DNA of 64,000 bases, taken from contig CAZSSP010000003.1 in assembly GCA_964609695.1 (NCBI GenBank), positions 62,001 through 126,000 of the forward strand, written 5' to 3'. Numbering within the stretch: the first letter of the stretch is position 1; each line of letters starts with the position of its first letter. Source of the DNA: JAGNHS01 sp964609695 (GTDB taxonomy: Bacteria > Bdellovibrionota > UBA2428). The notes beneath the pieces were generated by a model. That model worked only from the letters and a program-made list of their open reading frames with translations, ran no database searches and was not told the DNA's origin. This document shows, in pieces, positions 35,576-44,709 of this stretch. The position numbers were made by a program, and so were the translations under genes.

Positions 35576-35941
35576 TTATTTGACCTCAGAATTCAACGTT
35601 AAAATAATCCCAATAAAGGCTGGAAGAGCTTGAATGAAAAATATTTTTTTGTTGGCAGTAAGGCCACCAAAAATTCCGGCAACAAAAACGCAGCCAAGAA
35701 AAAAAAGTTTAATTTGAAGGCTTGTAATGGGGTTTTCAGTTATTAAAGACCAAATAAGACCTGCCGATAAAAATCCATTATAAAGCCCCATGTTCATGGC
35801 CAGGGGCTGAGACTCTTTTGCAAATTCGTAGGTGATATTAAAATTTTTCAATCCATAAGGCTTTGTCCACAAAAACATTTCGAGAATTAGAAAATAGAAA
35901 TGTAGAATTGCAATTAGAATGACGACGCCGTTGAGTATCAT
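35576..35941 (-). CDS. DUF1304 family small membrane protein
   Basis: 121 residues with four membrane segments. LEMFLWTKPYGLKNF and NMGLYNGFLSAGLIW are the conserved blocks of DUF1304 proteins, whose function is not established. It sits between the Gfo/Idh/MocA oxidoreductase, which it overlaps by 4 bases, and the MBOAT gene 4 bases downstream, so it is cotranscribed with a glycan-acylation module. Whether it takes part in that process is unknown. Confidence 0.8.
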   Translation of the reverse strand: MILNGVVILIAILHFYFLILEMFLWTKPYGLKNFNITYEFAKESQPLAMNMGLYNGFLSAGLIWSLITENPITSLQIKLFFLGCVFVAGIFGGLTANKKIFFIQALPAFIGIILTLNSEVK

Positions 35942-36924
35942 GTATTGCCTGTTTGCTTTATGGCGTCTTCAGCAAGTCTAACAACTTCTGCTGCTTCGCG
36001 AGCTGTGCAAAGAGCGTGCTTTTCGCCCTTAAGTGCTTTTATAAATTCTTTAAGTTGAACTTTGAGGGGCTCTTCTTGGGCCACTCCAAATTCTATTTTG
36101 TCAGAATTTCTATAGTGAAGTTGGAGGTCTTTATAATCAAAGTTTTTTTGTGGAGCTTTTTGTAAAAGATTTCCTCCGAGCAATGTACAAGTTTGTAACA
36201 TGTAATCGACAAAACAGACGCCCTTGGTGCCGGTTACGCGAAGTGTTCGAATTTTAGTGGGTGTAATCCAATTAACGTGAATGCTCGCAGAGGGGCCTTT
36301 TGGGCTGGAGAGTAAAATTTCAGCGGTGTCTGGAATTTCATTTTGTATAGAGTGATGGCAAATGCTGGCTTTAACTTGAAATTCACCACTCAAATAGTGG
36401 AGCACGTCCATATCGTGGACGGCCAAATCTAAAAGTACATTGTTTCCACTTTTTACATTTTGAGGGTAACCGCCAACGCGAGTGAAGGAAAAATGTATGG
36501 GGTTTCCTAGCCATCCGTTTTCTAAAACTTCCTTTACTTTTTTAACCGCTGGGTTGCTGCGTTCAACGTGGCCAACCACAAGCAGTGATTTTTTTTGTTC
36601 TGCCAATGAAGCGAGTTCAAGTGATTGCTTATAGGTGCTTGCTAATGGTTTTTCGACTAGCAAACTTTTGCCCATTTCTAAAAGAGTTTTAGCCACATCA
36701 AAATGGGTTTCAGTAGAGCTAGCAATGACTGCGGCATCAAAACTATTGTCTTTAACTTCGCTCAATTTGGAATAAACCGGAATTTGTAATCCCTTTATCG
36801 AATCTGCCTTAAGGAAGGGATCTACAATACCAATAATGTCTGCCTCGGGACTTTCATTGATAACTCGAAAATGGTTTTTACCCATATTTCCAAGGCCAAA
36901 TAATAAAATTTTATGAGCGGCCAT
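35938..36924 (-). CDS. Gfo/Idh/MocA family sugar oxidoreductase
   Basis: 328 residues. ILLFGLGNMGKNHFRVI is the NAD(P)-binding motif and LLVEKPLAST the EKP motif; GGYPQNVKSGNNVLLDLAVHDM contains the catalytic region. ATG 36924 is chosen because AGGA lies 6 bases upstream and the NAD motif follows at once; a longer frame to 36984 adds 20 unlikely residues within manC. The family oxidises or reduces sugar hydroxyls, including the 3-position of UDP-HexNAc sugars in WlbA/WbpB. Substrate is unknown. Confidence 0.82.
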   Translation of the reverse strand: MAAHKILLFGLGNMGKNHFRVINESPEADIIGIVDPFLKADSIKGLQIPVYSKLSEVKDNSFDAAVIASSTETHFDVAKTLLEMGKSLLVEKPLASTYKQSLELASLAEQKKSLLVVGHVERSNPAVKKVKEVLENGWLGNPIHFSFTRVGGYPQNVKSGNNVLLDLAVHDMDVLHYLSGEFQVKASICHHSIQNEIPDTAEILLSSPKGPSASIHVNWITPTKIRTLRVTGTKGVCFVDYMLQTCTLLGGNLLQKAPQKNFDYKDLQLHYRNSDKIEFGVAQEEPLKVQLKEFIKALKGEKHALCTAREAAEVVRLAEDAIKQTGNT

Positions 36925-38293
36925 AAATATCCTCGTAGCGAGTGATGTCGTCTTCGCCAAAATAAGTTCCAATTTGAACTTCAATAAAAACTAGGTCTTC
37001 TTTTCCGGGATTTGCGATTCGATGTTTGGCTTCGAGAGGAATATGAATGTGTTCACCGTATTTTAACTTATGAATTTTATCATTGAGGGTTACTTCAGCC
37101 TCACCTTTTACAACGGTCCAATGTTCTGCTCGCTTTTTGTGACTTTGGTAAGATAATTTTTGGCCAGCCCAAACAGTGATGACTTTTGATTTGAAGTAAT
37201 CGGTGTCTTCAAGAACGTGAAATCTTCCCCAAGGGCGCTCTTCAAAAACGTGTTCTTTAGTTAAAAGCGGATGCTTTGACTTCATGATTTGCACGACATC
37301 ACGCACTTTTTGGCCGTAACCTTTTTTGACTATGAGTAAAGCATCGGGTGTATCCACGGCCACAATATCGTTGACTCCAACAAAGGCCGCTTTCTTTTTA
37401 GTTTTTGGTACACCTTGATAAAAGTTTTGATGCCCATCCACTTCAATCACATCGGCAGCTTTAATTCCATTTTTTGAAATTTCTTCCCATGAACCCAAAT
37501 CTGACCAACCAATATCAACAGGTAGGCAATAAAGATCGCTCAGCTTTTCCATCACTCCATAGTCGATACTTTCCTTGGGTACTTTAGGATAAATATCTTT
37601 TAGGTTACTCAAATCAGATTTGATACCGCTAATTAATTTCCAAAGTTCAGGCATGTGGAGTGAAAGTTTTTCAGCCATTGTTTTGGCTGAAAAAATAAAG
37701 ATTCCCGCATTCCAAACGACGCGTTTAGTTTGAAGTAATTCTTCGGCTCTAAAACTTGAAGGTTTTTCGATAAATCTTTTTACCTTGAGAGCCTTTAAAG
37801 CTTTTGTATCAAACTTTGTTTCTAATTCGATATAACCGTAAGCATCGGAAGGATGGGTGGGTTCAATCCCAAGAGTCACAATGTTTCCTTGGCTTGCTAA
37901 TTGAACTGCCGACTCAACGGCTTTTTCAAATTCTGAATTTTTTTTCACAACGTGATCGGCTGGAAATATTCCCACTACGGCATTGGGATCTTTTTGAAGA
38001 CATAATGCTGTAAATAGCGCAACGGCTGGGGCTGTGTTTCTGGCATCGGGTTCGGGAATGATGCTGGCGCTTTTTCCATATTTTTGCAGCATGCCAAAAG
38101 TTCCCTTGTCTAAGAGAGCTGTTGTAATGATGCTGAGTTCACCAAACTTTTCTAGGCGTTCAACAGTATCAATGAGCAGTGATTTCCCTGAGTTGCCTAA
38201 ATCGTAAAATTGCTTAGGAGCTTTCTCTCTGGATACAGGCCAAAGACGAGTGCCAGCGCCTCCAGATAAGATCCCAAAATAGGTATGATTCAT
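36911..38293 (-). CDS. manC: mannose-1-phosphate guanylyltransferase/mannose-6-phosphate isomerase
   Basis: 460 residues, the bifunctional length. The N-terminal GILSGGAGTRLWPVSREKAP and FPADHVV are the guanylyltransferase; a central FIEKP and WNAGIFIF match. The C-terminal cupin has RPWGRFHVLED, WAGQKLSYQSHKKRAEHW and GEHIHIPLEAKHRI for the isomerase. It makes GDP-mannose, feeding gmd/fcl and any mannosyltransferases here. It begins a minus-strand operon with the oxidoreductase, DUF1304, MBOAT, SGNH and peptide genes; GGA lies 6 bases before its ATG. Confidence 0.93.
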   Translation of the reverse strand: MNHTYFGILSGGAGTRLWPVSREKAPKQFYDLGNSGKSLLIDTVERLEKFGELSIITTALLDKGTFGMLQKYGKSASIIPEPDARNTAPAVALFTALCLQKDPNAVVGIFPADHVVKKNSEFEKAVESAVQLASQGNIVTLGIEPTHPSDAYGYIELETKFDTKALKALKVKRFIEKPSSFRAEELLQTKRVVWNAGIFIFSAKTMAEKLSLHMPELWKLISGIKSDLSNLKDIYPKVPKESIDYGVMEKLSDLYCLPVDIGWSDLGSWEEISKNGIKAADVIEVDGHQNFYQGVPKTKKKAAFVGVNDIVAVDTPDALLIVKKGYGQKVRDVVQIMKSKHPLLTKEHVFEERPWGRFHVLEDTDYFKSKVITVWAGQKLSYQSHKKRAEHWTVVKGEAEVTLNDKIHKLKYGEHIHIPLEAKHRIANPGKEDLVFIEVQIGTYFGEDDITRYEDIYGRS

Positions 38294-38369
38294 AGCTTAT
38301 CCATAGCCAAAGAATTCATATGAAGCAAAAGACTCAATTATAATTTCTTTAGCTTCTACAAATTGCGAA

Positions 38370-38398
38370 TTGACATTTCCTTCTGCTCACAATTTAAA
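38370..38398 (+). promoter_or_regulatory. sigma70-type promoter of the PfkB kinase gene
   Basis: A perfect -35 TTGACA (38370-38375) is followed after 17 bases by TTTAAA (38393-38398, 4 of 6 to TATAAT). The predicted start of transcription falls at about 38405, next to the GTG at 38407, so the mRNA may be leaderless. Confidence 0.55.
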
Positions 38399-38406
38399 CA
38401 CAATCT

Positions 38407-39399
38407 GTGAATAATAACATCTTAACAGTAGGCTCCATGGCCTTTGACTCGGTCGAAACCCCTTCAGGTAAAGTTCAGTCTGTTCTTGGAGGTTCAGTAA
38501 ATTATTTTTCAATTGCAGCCAGTTTTTTTGCTCCGGTTCAGGTTGTTGCAGTTGTGGGTGAAGATTATCCCCTTAAAGAGTTGTCTTGGCTTAAGGATCG
38601 CGGCATTGATGTGGGGGGCGTTCGAGTAGCTCATGGTCAGACTTTTCATTGGGTCGGTGACTATAGAGACAATCTAAATGAAGCTAAAACCCTTTCTACA
38701 TTTTTGAACGTTTTTGAACATTTCGATCCTCGACTCAGCGAAGAGCAAAAACTTTCTCCCTATGTTTTTCTTGGAAATATAGATCCCGATTTGCAGCACT
38801 CTGTACTAGATCAAGTTGAGGCGCCGCGTCTAGTTGCTTGCGATAGCATGAACTTTTGGATTACTGGAAAATCAGAATCTCTAAGAAAGCTTTTAAAGAG
38901 AATTGATATTCTTTCAATTAACGAAAAAGAAGCTCTAATGCTTTCAGGAAAAGATAATGTTCTTTCTGCTGCTGATGCTATTTTAGATATGGGCCCTAGC
39001 GTTTTAGTTATTAAACGCGGTGAATATGGAGCCATGTTGAGAACTCGCTCCGAGCTTTTCTTGGCCTCTGCTTATCCGCTTAAGAAAGTTGTAGACCCCA
39101 CTGGCGCAGGCGATTCTTTTGCCGGTGCATTTATGGGTTTTTTGGCCTCTACTGGTGCCGATCGTCACATGGCTCGTCAAAAACCTTCGACCTGGGAAAA
39201 ATTGCTTAAACAAGCGGTTTTCACGGGATGTGTGATGGCCAGTTTTACTGTTGAAGATTTTAGTTTCAATAGACTTCGAGAATTGGATGCTTTTGAATTC
39301 CAGGAGCGCTTCAAGCACCTAAAGACTATGACCGACGTTCATCCTCCTGAGAATTTGGATAATATTTTATGTCGCGAAAGATCCTCCTTACCGGCTTAA
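38407..39399 (+). CDS. PfkB family carbohydrate kinase
   Basis: 330 residues. The start LTVGSMAFDSVETPSG and GGSVNYFSIAASFFA give the substrate lid and first signature; VVDPTGAGDSFAGAFMGF is PfkB signature 2 with the catalytic Asp. The family phosphorylates ribose, fructose, adenosine and similar substrates; the exact sugar is unknown. The GTG has no ribosome-binding site and sits just after a -10 box. The 3' end overlaps the next SDR gene by 31 bases. It lies opposite manC at the right edge of the sugar locus. Confidence 0.85.
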   Translation: MNNNILTVGSMAFDSVETPSGKVQSVLGGSVNYFSIAASFFAPVQVVAVVGEDYPLKELSWLKDRGIDVGGVRVAHGQTFHWVGDYRDNLNEAKTLSTFLNVFEHFDPRLSEEQKLSPYVFLGNIDPDLQHSVLDQVEAPRLVACDSMNFWITGKSESLRKLLKRIDILSINEKEALMLSGKDNVLSAADAILDMGPSVLVIKRGEYGAMLRTRSELFLASAYPLKKVVDPTGAGDSFAGAFMGFLASTGADRHMARQKPSTWEKLLKQAVFTGCVMASFTVEDFSFNRLRELDAFEFQERFKHLKTMTDVHPPENLDNILCRERSSLPA

Positions 39400-40313
39400 G
39401 CTCTTTTACTGGTGCCCATATCGCTCGAGCTTTTATCGAAAATGGCGATGAAGTTTGGGCTAGCTTAACTCAAACTAAAAATTCTTATAACGACGACTAC
39501 GTAAAGCGCCGAATTGAGTTTTCGGGAGTTAAAAACTTTATTGAAAATGCTCCATTGGGTTCAGATAATTTTTTAAAAAGCATTCAAGAAAAAAAGTTTA
39601 ATATTTTTATCAATCATGGGGCTTCGATAAAGGGATATCGTAGCCCTGATTTTGATTTTCGAAATAGTTTTTCTAACTCTACTTTAAAACTTAGAGAAAT
39701 TATAATTGCGTTAAAGGAAAGCGGATGTGAGAGGGTGATTCACTCGGGTTCGATGTTTGAACCTGGTGAGGGTTATTCTCAGGCCCCAGGCGCACCTACG
39801 ACTGAGTCTCCTGCCGTGAGTATTTACGGCGTGACTAAAAATTTAATATGGCAAGTTCTTAAATTTTTTGCACAAGAACAAAAACTGCCTTGTTCAAAAA
39901 TTGTAATTCCTAATCCAATTGGCACTTGGGAAAATTTAGATCGCCTGGCTCCTTTTTTTGCGAAAGAATGGAAATCGGGAAGGGTGCCCACTCTAAATTC
40001 AGCGAAGTTTATTAGAGATAATATTCCTGCACCCTGGTTGGCGCGATTTTATTTAGAAGAAGCTTTAAATGAAGAAGCTTATTCTATAAGACGTCCGCGC
40101 GGATTTGTTATTAGCAATAAAGAACTAGTAGAAAAATTAGCCAATGCTTTTTCTAAAGTATTAGGTACTGAATGCCGCTTTAATATTGAAGACAAAGCTT
40201 CGAGTGAACCCCTCATTCGTAAAAACACTGAAATGGCTCCCGAATCGCAAGACTCAACAGAAGTTGAAGGTTTTTGGCGCGAGTGGGCGAGTTTCCTGCA
40301 CTCTTCTATTTAA
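39369..40313 (+). CDS. NAD-dependent epimerase/dehydratase (extended SDR)
   Basis: 314 residues. ILLTGLSSFTGAHIARAF is the cofactor motif with a variant glycine pattern (TGxSSFTG), HSGSMFEPGEGY covers the Ser position, and YGVTKNLIW gives Tyr and Lys. The overall pattern is an extended SDR acting on a nucleotide sugar or lipid-linked sugar. It is translationally coupled to the PfkB gene by a 31-base overlap, and converges with the M16 protease gene 20 bases away. No closer assignment is justified. Confidence 0.72.
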   Translation: MSRKILLTGLSSFTGAHIARAFIENGDEVWASLTQTKNSYNDDYVKRRIEFSGVKNFIENAPLGSDNFLKSIQEKKFNIFINHGASIKGYRSPDFDFRNSFSNSTLKLREIIIALKESGCERVIHSGSMFEPGEGYSQAPGAPTTESPAVSIYGVTKNLIWQVLKFFAQEQKLPCSKIVIPNPIGTWENLDRLAPFFAKEWKSGRVPTLNSAKFIRDNIPAPWLARFYLEEALNEEAYSIRRPRGFVISNKELVEKLANAFSKVLGTECRFNIEDKASSEPLIRKNTEMAPESQDSTEVEGFWREWASFLHSSI

Positions 40314-40333
40314 GTGGGCTTTTTCTTAGCCAA

Positions 40334-42883
40334 CTATTTAGGGCCTACTTCGGCAAGCACATAAGGCTTAGAAAAATATTTTTGTGCAACTCTTTGAACA
40401 TCCTTAGCGCTACATTTCATAAGGTTTTGAGTGTAATTGAAATAATTTTCAAATCCTTTGCCATAGAGTTCGTCGAGCGCCATGCCCATGGCCTGAGCCG
40501 AAAAATGTTGTTGTTCAATTAAATGATGACCGCTGTAAAAATTTAAAGCACGATTCCATTCTTCTTCTGGCGCAAGATTGTTTTTGAGTTTTTCAATTTC
40601 AGTCCAAATACTTTTTAGAGCCAATTCTTTTTTGTCAGGTGAAGTTCCGATATAAAATCCGAAATAACCGCCATCAATACCTTCAAGTAAAGTGGGGCCT
40701 ACTGAATAACAGAGCGAAAGTTTGTCGCGAAGCTCAAGAAAGAGTCGTCCTCCTTGGCCCGATAAAAGTGCTGTCATGGCGACTAATGAATAATGATCCT
40801 TATTGAAAATCCCATCAGTTGGAAAACCTAATAAAATATGAGTTTGGGCTTTATCTGCGTTTTCAAAAACACTCATGGGGCCAGCCGGATTTTTTGGAGC
40901 TTTTCTTTTCAGAAGGGATTCATTTTTAGAGAACTTCTTTTTCCCAAGATGTTCATCTAAAATTCGACTGAGCTTATCTCGGCTAATATTTCCAACAATT
41001 GAAAGCACTTGTTTTTGGCTTTCTTGTTGCTTGTTGTACTTAACTAGGTCTTGAACTTTAACTTTTTCTAAAGTTTCAAGAGTTCCTCTAGATTGAAAGC
41101 TGAAGGGATGTTTGCCAAATAGTTTTTGGTGAAAGATTTGATACAATATTGAAGTTGAAGAATCTTTTTGAGATTTAATTTGTTGTTTTTGATATTTTTT
41201 TTCTAAATCAAACTCGCTTTTGTTAAATGAAGGGTATTCTTTGAGTGCCGACATGAGTTCGAAAAGAGATTCAAAGTCTTCGCTCATAGAATCGAGTTGC
41301 CAACCCCAGCTGTTTCTCCCATGAAAAGTACTGATGGAGGCACTGGCTTGGTCGAGTAAAAGGTTGACGCCATGACGATCAATTTTTTTTCCTCGATAAT
41401 TCTCACTGCCTGTGTCGACAACTTTGGACCATAATGATCCTGTTCCCATTTTTGCGGAGCTTTCAATTCTTTGTCCGCCCAGTCCTGCCCATCTTAAACT
41501 GCAAATAGGAAGATGTTTTACTTCTTTGTGCAATATGGTCAATCCATTGAAATTCCACTTTTCAACGTTAGGTTTATGAGTCTTAAGTTTTTTGGAGCTG
41601 GGTTTAGGGCTTTTATCAAAGAGCGAGCTGCTTAATTTTGGTGCAGAAATATTTTCAGGATATATTCCAATGAGCGAAGCTTCATTCCAGTTTATATATT
41701 TTTCATAAACTCTATTGAGGTCGGAGACTTCAAGTCTTTTAACTTCTTCATAATAGGTGAGGTCTCTTTCCCAAGAGCCCGTTAGTGATTTCATTGCGGC
41801 AAATCTTTGAGCGAGCCCATCTACACTTTCCTTAGAGTAAATTAAAGACGAAAGCATATTCTTTTTAGCACGCTCTAATTCGTTATCATCAATGGGGCGA
41901 TTAAAACAATTTTGAATTTCTTTAAGAATTCGTGGAATCTTTTGTGCTGATTTTGGTGAAGCACGAAAGGAAATGTCAATGGAACCAGTGTTTTTAGGAG
42001 TCCATGAGCCCATGCCAATGGAATCCACTAAATTATCATCTAAAACCAATTTTTTAATTAAGCGGGAACTTTCAGATTGGCCCATAATAAAACTCAAAAC
42101 ATCGAGAGCGGCCACGTCGGATTCATTTCCAATCTCTGTTCCCTTCCAGGCTAAGTGAGTTATGATGTTTTCGGTTTTAAAAGGGTGTAGGAGTAGTTTT
42201 TCGTTTTTCCCGTATTCAGTTTTTCTTTGACCATGGCTGTGCTTTTGGCTCGACATACTTGAAAAAGATTTTTCAACTTCAGCTTCGGCTCTCTTAGCTT
42301 CAAAATCTCCGGCCACAACTAGGAAAATATTGTCCGTTACATAACGTCTTTGGTAAGCTTTTAATAGTTCGTCTCTTGTGATTTTTTTTAAAACATCTTC
42401 AAAGCCAATAACTGGACGTGAATAGGGATGGCCCGCAAAGAGGCGTTCTCTGAGTAAATCGCCAGCAATACTTGAAGGGCTGTCGTGTCGTCGCTTCATT
42501 TCCTCGATAACAACTTCTCTTTCTTTGTTGATTTCGTCGGGGTCAAGAATCGTGTTGATGAGCGAATCCGATAAAATATCGAGAGCTTGAGCTAAATGCT
42601 GACTTCCTAAAGTCATATGCATAACGGTGTGGTCGTAACTAGTGAAAGCATTGATGTCTCCACCGATGGATTCGACTTCACGGGCAATCTGTCCGACCTG
42701 TCGTTTTTTTGTTCCTTTAAAAAGGAGGTGCTCAAAAAAGTGAGCTAATCCAGCCTCTTTGTCGCTTTCGTCGGCGGCGCCGTATTGAATCCAGGCCTGT
42801 ACAGCAATAACGGGTGCTTGTTTTGAGGGAATAAATAAAGTTTTTAAGCCATTCTTTAATTGATGCTCGTAGCAAAGTTCCAT
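40334..42883 (-). CDS. M16 family zinc metallopeptidase with two M16 units
   Basis: 849 residues. The N-terminal half has the inverted zinc motif in AHFFEHLLFKGT (H48, E51, H52), with the distal Glu expected near ERRRHDSPSS-type sequence EREVVIEEMKRRHD. The C-terminal half is a second, catalytically empty M16 unit (MTALLSGQGGRLFLELRDKL). This is the one-chain layout of bacterial pitrilysin-like and PqqL-like enzymes. No signal peptide is evident, so it is probably cytoplasmic. AGGTGG lies 6 bases before the ATG. It is divergent from hemW with only 32 bases between start codons. Confidence 0.9.
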   Translation of the reverse strand: MELCYEHQLKNGLKTLFIPSKQAPVIAVQAWIQYGAADESDKEAGLAHFFEHLLFKGTKKRQVGQIAREVESIGGDINAFTSYDHTVMHMTLGSQHLAQALDILSDSLINTILDPDEINKEREVVIEEMKRRHDSPSSIAGDLLRERLFAGHPYSRPVIGFEDVLKKITRDELLKAYQRRYVTDNIFLVVAGDFEAKRAEAEVEKSFSSMSSQKHSHGQRKTEYGKNEKLLLHPFKTENIITHLAWKGTEIGNESDVAALDVLSFIMGQSESSRLIKKLVLDDNLVDSIGMGSWTPKNTGSIDISFRASPKSAQKIPRILKEIQNCFNRPIDDNELERAKKNMLSSLIYSKESVDGLAQRFAAMKSLTGSWERDLTYYEEVKRLEVSDLNRVYEKYINWNEASLIGIYPENISAPKLSSSLFDKSPKPSSKKLKTHKPNVEKWNFNGLTILHKEVKHLPICSLRWAGLGGQRIESSAKMGTGSLWSKVVDTGSENYRGKKIDRHGVNLLLDQASASISTFHGRNSWGWQLDSMSEDFESLFELMSALKEYPSFNKSEFDLEKKYQKQQIKSQKDSSTSILYQIFHQKLFGKHPFSFQSRGTLETLEKVKVQDLVKYNKQQESQKQVLSIVGNISRDKLSRILDEHLGKKKFSKNESLLKRKAPKNPAGPMSVFENADKAQTHILLGFPTDGIFNKDHYSLVAMTALLSGQGGRLFLELRDKLSLCYSVGPTLLEGIDGGYFGFYIGTSPDKKELALKSIWTEIEKLKNNLAPEEEWNRALNFYSGHHLIEQQHFSAQAMGMALDELYGKGFENYFNYTQNLMKCSAKDVQRVAQKYFSKPYVLAEVGPK

Positions 42884-42915
42884 ATAAAGCCACCTTATCC
42901 GGGAAATTGAAAATT

Positions 42916-44115
42916 ATGAAAGCCTTATCATTATATATACATTCTCCGTTTTGTCGGCACAAATGTGGATATTGTGATTTCAATTCTTGGGATGAGCAAC
43001 GCATTGAGCCTCAGCAAAAATGGTTAGAGGGAATAAAAAACGAAATCAAAACTTGGAAGCAGAAAATTCCAAATGACAGCACAATTACCACCTTTTTTAT
43101 GGGAGGCGGCACTCCTTCACTTTTGAGCCCTCAAATTTGGGAAGAGCTTGTCGTATTTCTTAAAGATAATTTTAACTGGGCAGCTGACTATGAATGGACA
43201 CTTGAGGCCAATCCTGAAGATATTAATGAAGAGAGGCTTCAGCACTGGAAACACTTGGGATTGAATCGATTGTCTTTGGGAATACAGTCTTTTGAATCAA
43301 AGTTTTTAGAAAGATTAGAGAGAAAAACAAATCCATTAAAAAACATTCAAGCGCTCTCAATTATTCAAAAGAATTGGGGCCCCAATTGGTCATTAGATTT
43401 GATGTATGCCTTGCCTGGTCAAACGCTTAAAGAATGGGAAAATGATCTAAATAAAGCTCTGGAATTTTCTCCTAATCATATTTCTACTTATCAACTCACT
43501 TTAACTACGGAGCGCTCTAAAAACTGGGAGCAGGCTCCTGAAGATGATTTGCACGAATTTTATAAGCTCAAAAAAGAAATTTTAGAGCCTATGGGTTACC
43601 AACATTACGAGATCTCAAATTTTTCTAAGAAGAATTACGAGTGTCGCCACAATCTTGTTTATTGGGAAATAGCCTCATTTTTAGGTTTAGGGCCTGGTGC
43701 CTATGGCCTTTTAGATGGAGGTTTTTTTAATTCAAAAAACACCTCAAGATTTGGAAGACATATTAAAAACCCAAGCATTTTGGAGCGATGGCTTGAAGCC
43801 GCTGAGAATTTTTCCCTCATCGAAAAGGGCACTGAAATTCGAAGCGCCGAAGATCATTTAAAAGAACTTTTGATGATGGGTCTTCGATTGCAAGGTGGAA
43901 TAAATTGTGAAAGGTTGCCTCAAGAATTGATTCAGTACTGGACAACTCGTGAGGCCTATTTGGGCCACTTAGAGCGCCTTGAAAATGGCTATTTTAGAGC
44001 CACCGAAAAGGGCCGCCAAGTACTCGATTTTATTTTAAAAAAGATGTTTAAAGACCTCGATAGTCTAAGCCTAGGGCTTGACTCTGAAAAAATCGACCCC
44101 ATCTTTGGAAAGTGA
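42916..44115 (+). CDS. hemW: radical SAM heme chaperone HemW
   Basis: 399 residues from ATG 42916. LYIHSPFCRHKCGYCDFNS carries the CxxxCxxC cluster ligands (C13, C17, C20), and the extra F-N-S after the cluster plus MGGGTPSLL and LSLGIQSFESKFL distinguish HemW (formerly HemN-like) from coproporphyrinogen dehydrogenase. GLGPGAYG is also present. HemW delivers heme to respiratory proteins. Its stop overlaps the grpE GTG (GTGA), and its last 40 bases contain a heat-shock-type promoter. A TTG at 42907 is a weaker start. Confidence 0.9.
   Translation: MKALSLYIHSPFCRHKCGYCDFNSWDEQRIEPQQKWLEGIKNEIKTWKQKIPNDSTITTFFMGGGTPSLLSPQIWEELVVFLKDNFNWAADYEWTLEANPEDINEERLQHWKHLGLNRLSLGIQSFESKFLERLERKTNPLKNIQALSIIQKNWGPNWSLDLMYALPGQTLKEWENDLNKALEFSPNHISTYQLTLTTERSKNWEQAPEDDLHEFYKLKKEILEPMGYQHYEISNFSKKNYECRHNLVYWEIASFLGLGPGAYGLLDGGFFNSKNTSRFGRHIKNPSILERWLEAAENFSLIEKGTEIRSAEDHLKELLMMGLRLQGGINCERLPQELIQYWTTREAYLGHLERLENGYFRATEKGRQVLDFILKKMFKDLDSLSLGLDSEKIDPIFGK
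44077..44105 (+). promoter_or_regulatory. sigma32-type heat-shock promoter of grpE-dnaK-dnaJ
   Basis: CTTGAC (44077-44082) is separated by 14 bases from CCCCATCTT (44097-44105). The RpoH consensus is CTTGAA, a spacer of 13-17, then CCCCATnTA. The match is close and is placed within the 3' end of hemW, directly before grpE. No CIRCE-type inverted repeat is seen there. Confidence 0.6.
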
Positions 44116-44693
44116 GCGAATCAAGCATGGAAAACGGCGAAAAAACCGTAAACGAAGAAACTCTTAATCAGACTGAAAATGGAGCGTCGGAATCTGCGAC
44201 CGCAGGAGTGACTCCGTTAAAGGTTGAGCCCAAAGTTGAAGACATCGATTGGAAATCAAAGGCGGCCTATTTTGCAGCAGAAGCTGAAAATATGCGTAAA
44301 AGATTTGAGCGAGAAAAATTGGATTTTCTTAGATTTGCCAACGAAGACGTATTGAAAAAGATATTCCCAGTTTTAGATAATTTTTTATTGGCCTTAGGTT
44401 CTGTAAAAGAACTTGAAAAAAAGGAAGTTGAAAAGGTTCAGCATCTACTTTTTGACAATTTGTTAAAGGGTGTTGAAATGACCCTTAAACATTTTGAACA
44501 AACTTTAACCCAACTGGGCGTTGAGGTTCTACCCTCAGTGGGAGAGACTTTTAATCCTGAGTTTCATGAAGCAGTTGGGCAGAGCCAAGAAGATAGTTTT
44601 GAAAACGGCGTTATCACTAAAGAATTGCAGCGTGGTTTTAAACTTTATGGAAGAGTGATTCGTCCGTCAAAAGTGATTGTAAATAGTAAATAA
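44112..44693 (+). CDS. grpE: GrpE nucleotide exchange factor
   Basis: 193 residues: an acidic, probably disordered N-terminus (about 1-50), a long helix from DWKSKAAYFAAEAENMRKRF, and the beta-domain with FNPEFHEAVGQ and GFKLYGRVIRPSKVIV, the GrpE signature. GrpE releases ADP from DnaK. GTG 44112 overlaps the hemW stop; ATG 44127 is an alternative and would fit better if transcription begins at the heat-shock promoter just upstream. dnaK follows after 16 bases. Confidence 0.93.
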   Translation: MSESSMENGEKTVNEETLNQTENGASESATAGVTPLKVEPKVEDIDWKSKAAYFAAEAENMRKRFEREKLDFLRFANEDVLKKIFPVLDNFLLALGSVKELEKKEVEKVQHLLFDNLLKGVEMTLKHFEQTLTQLGVEVLPSVGETFNPEFHEAVGQSQEDSFENGVITKELQRGFKLYGRVIRPSKVIVNSK

Positions 44694-44709
44694 AAGAGAG
44701 GCAAAATTT

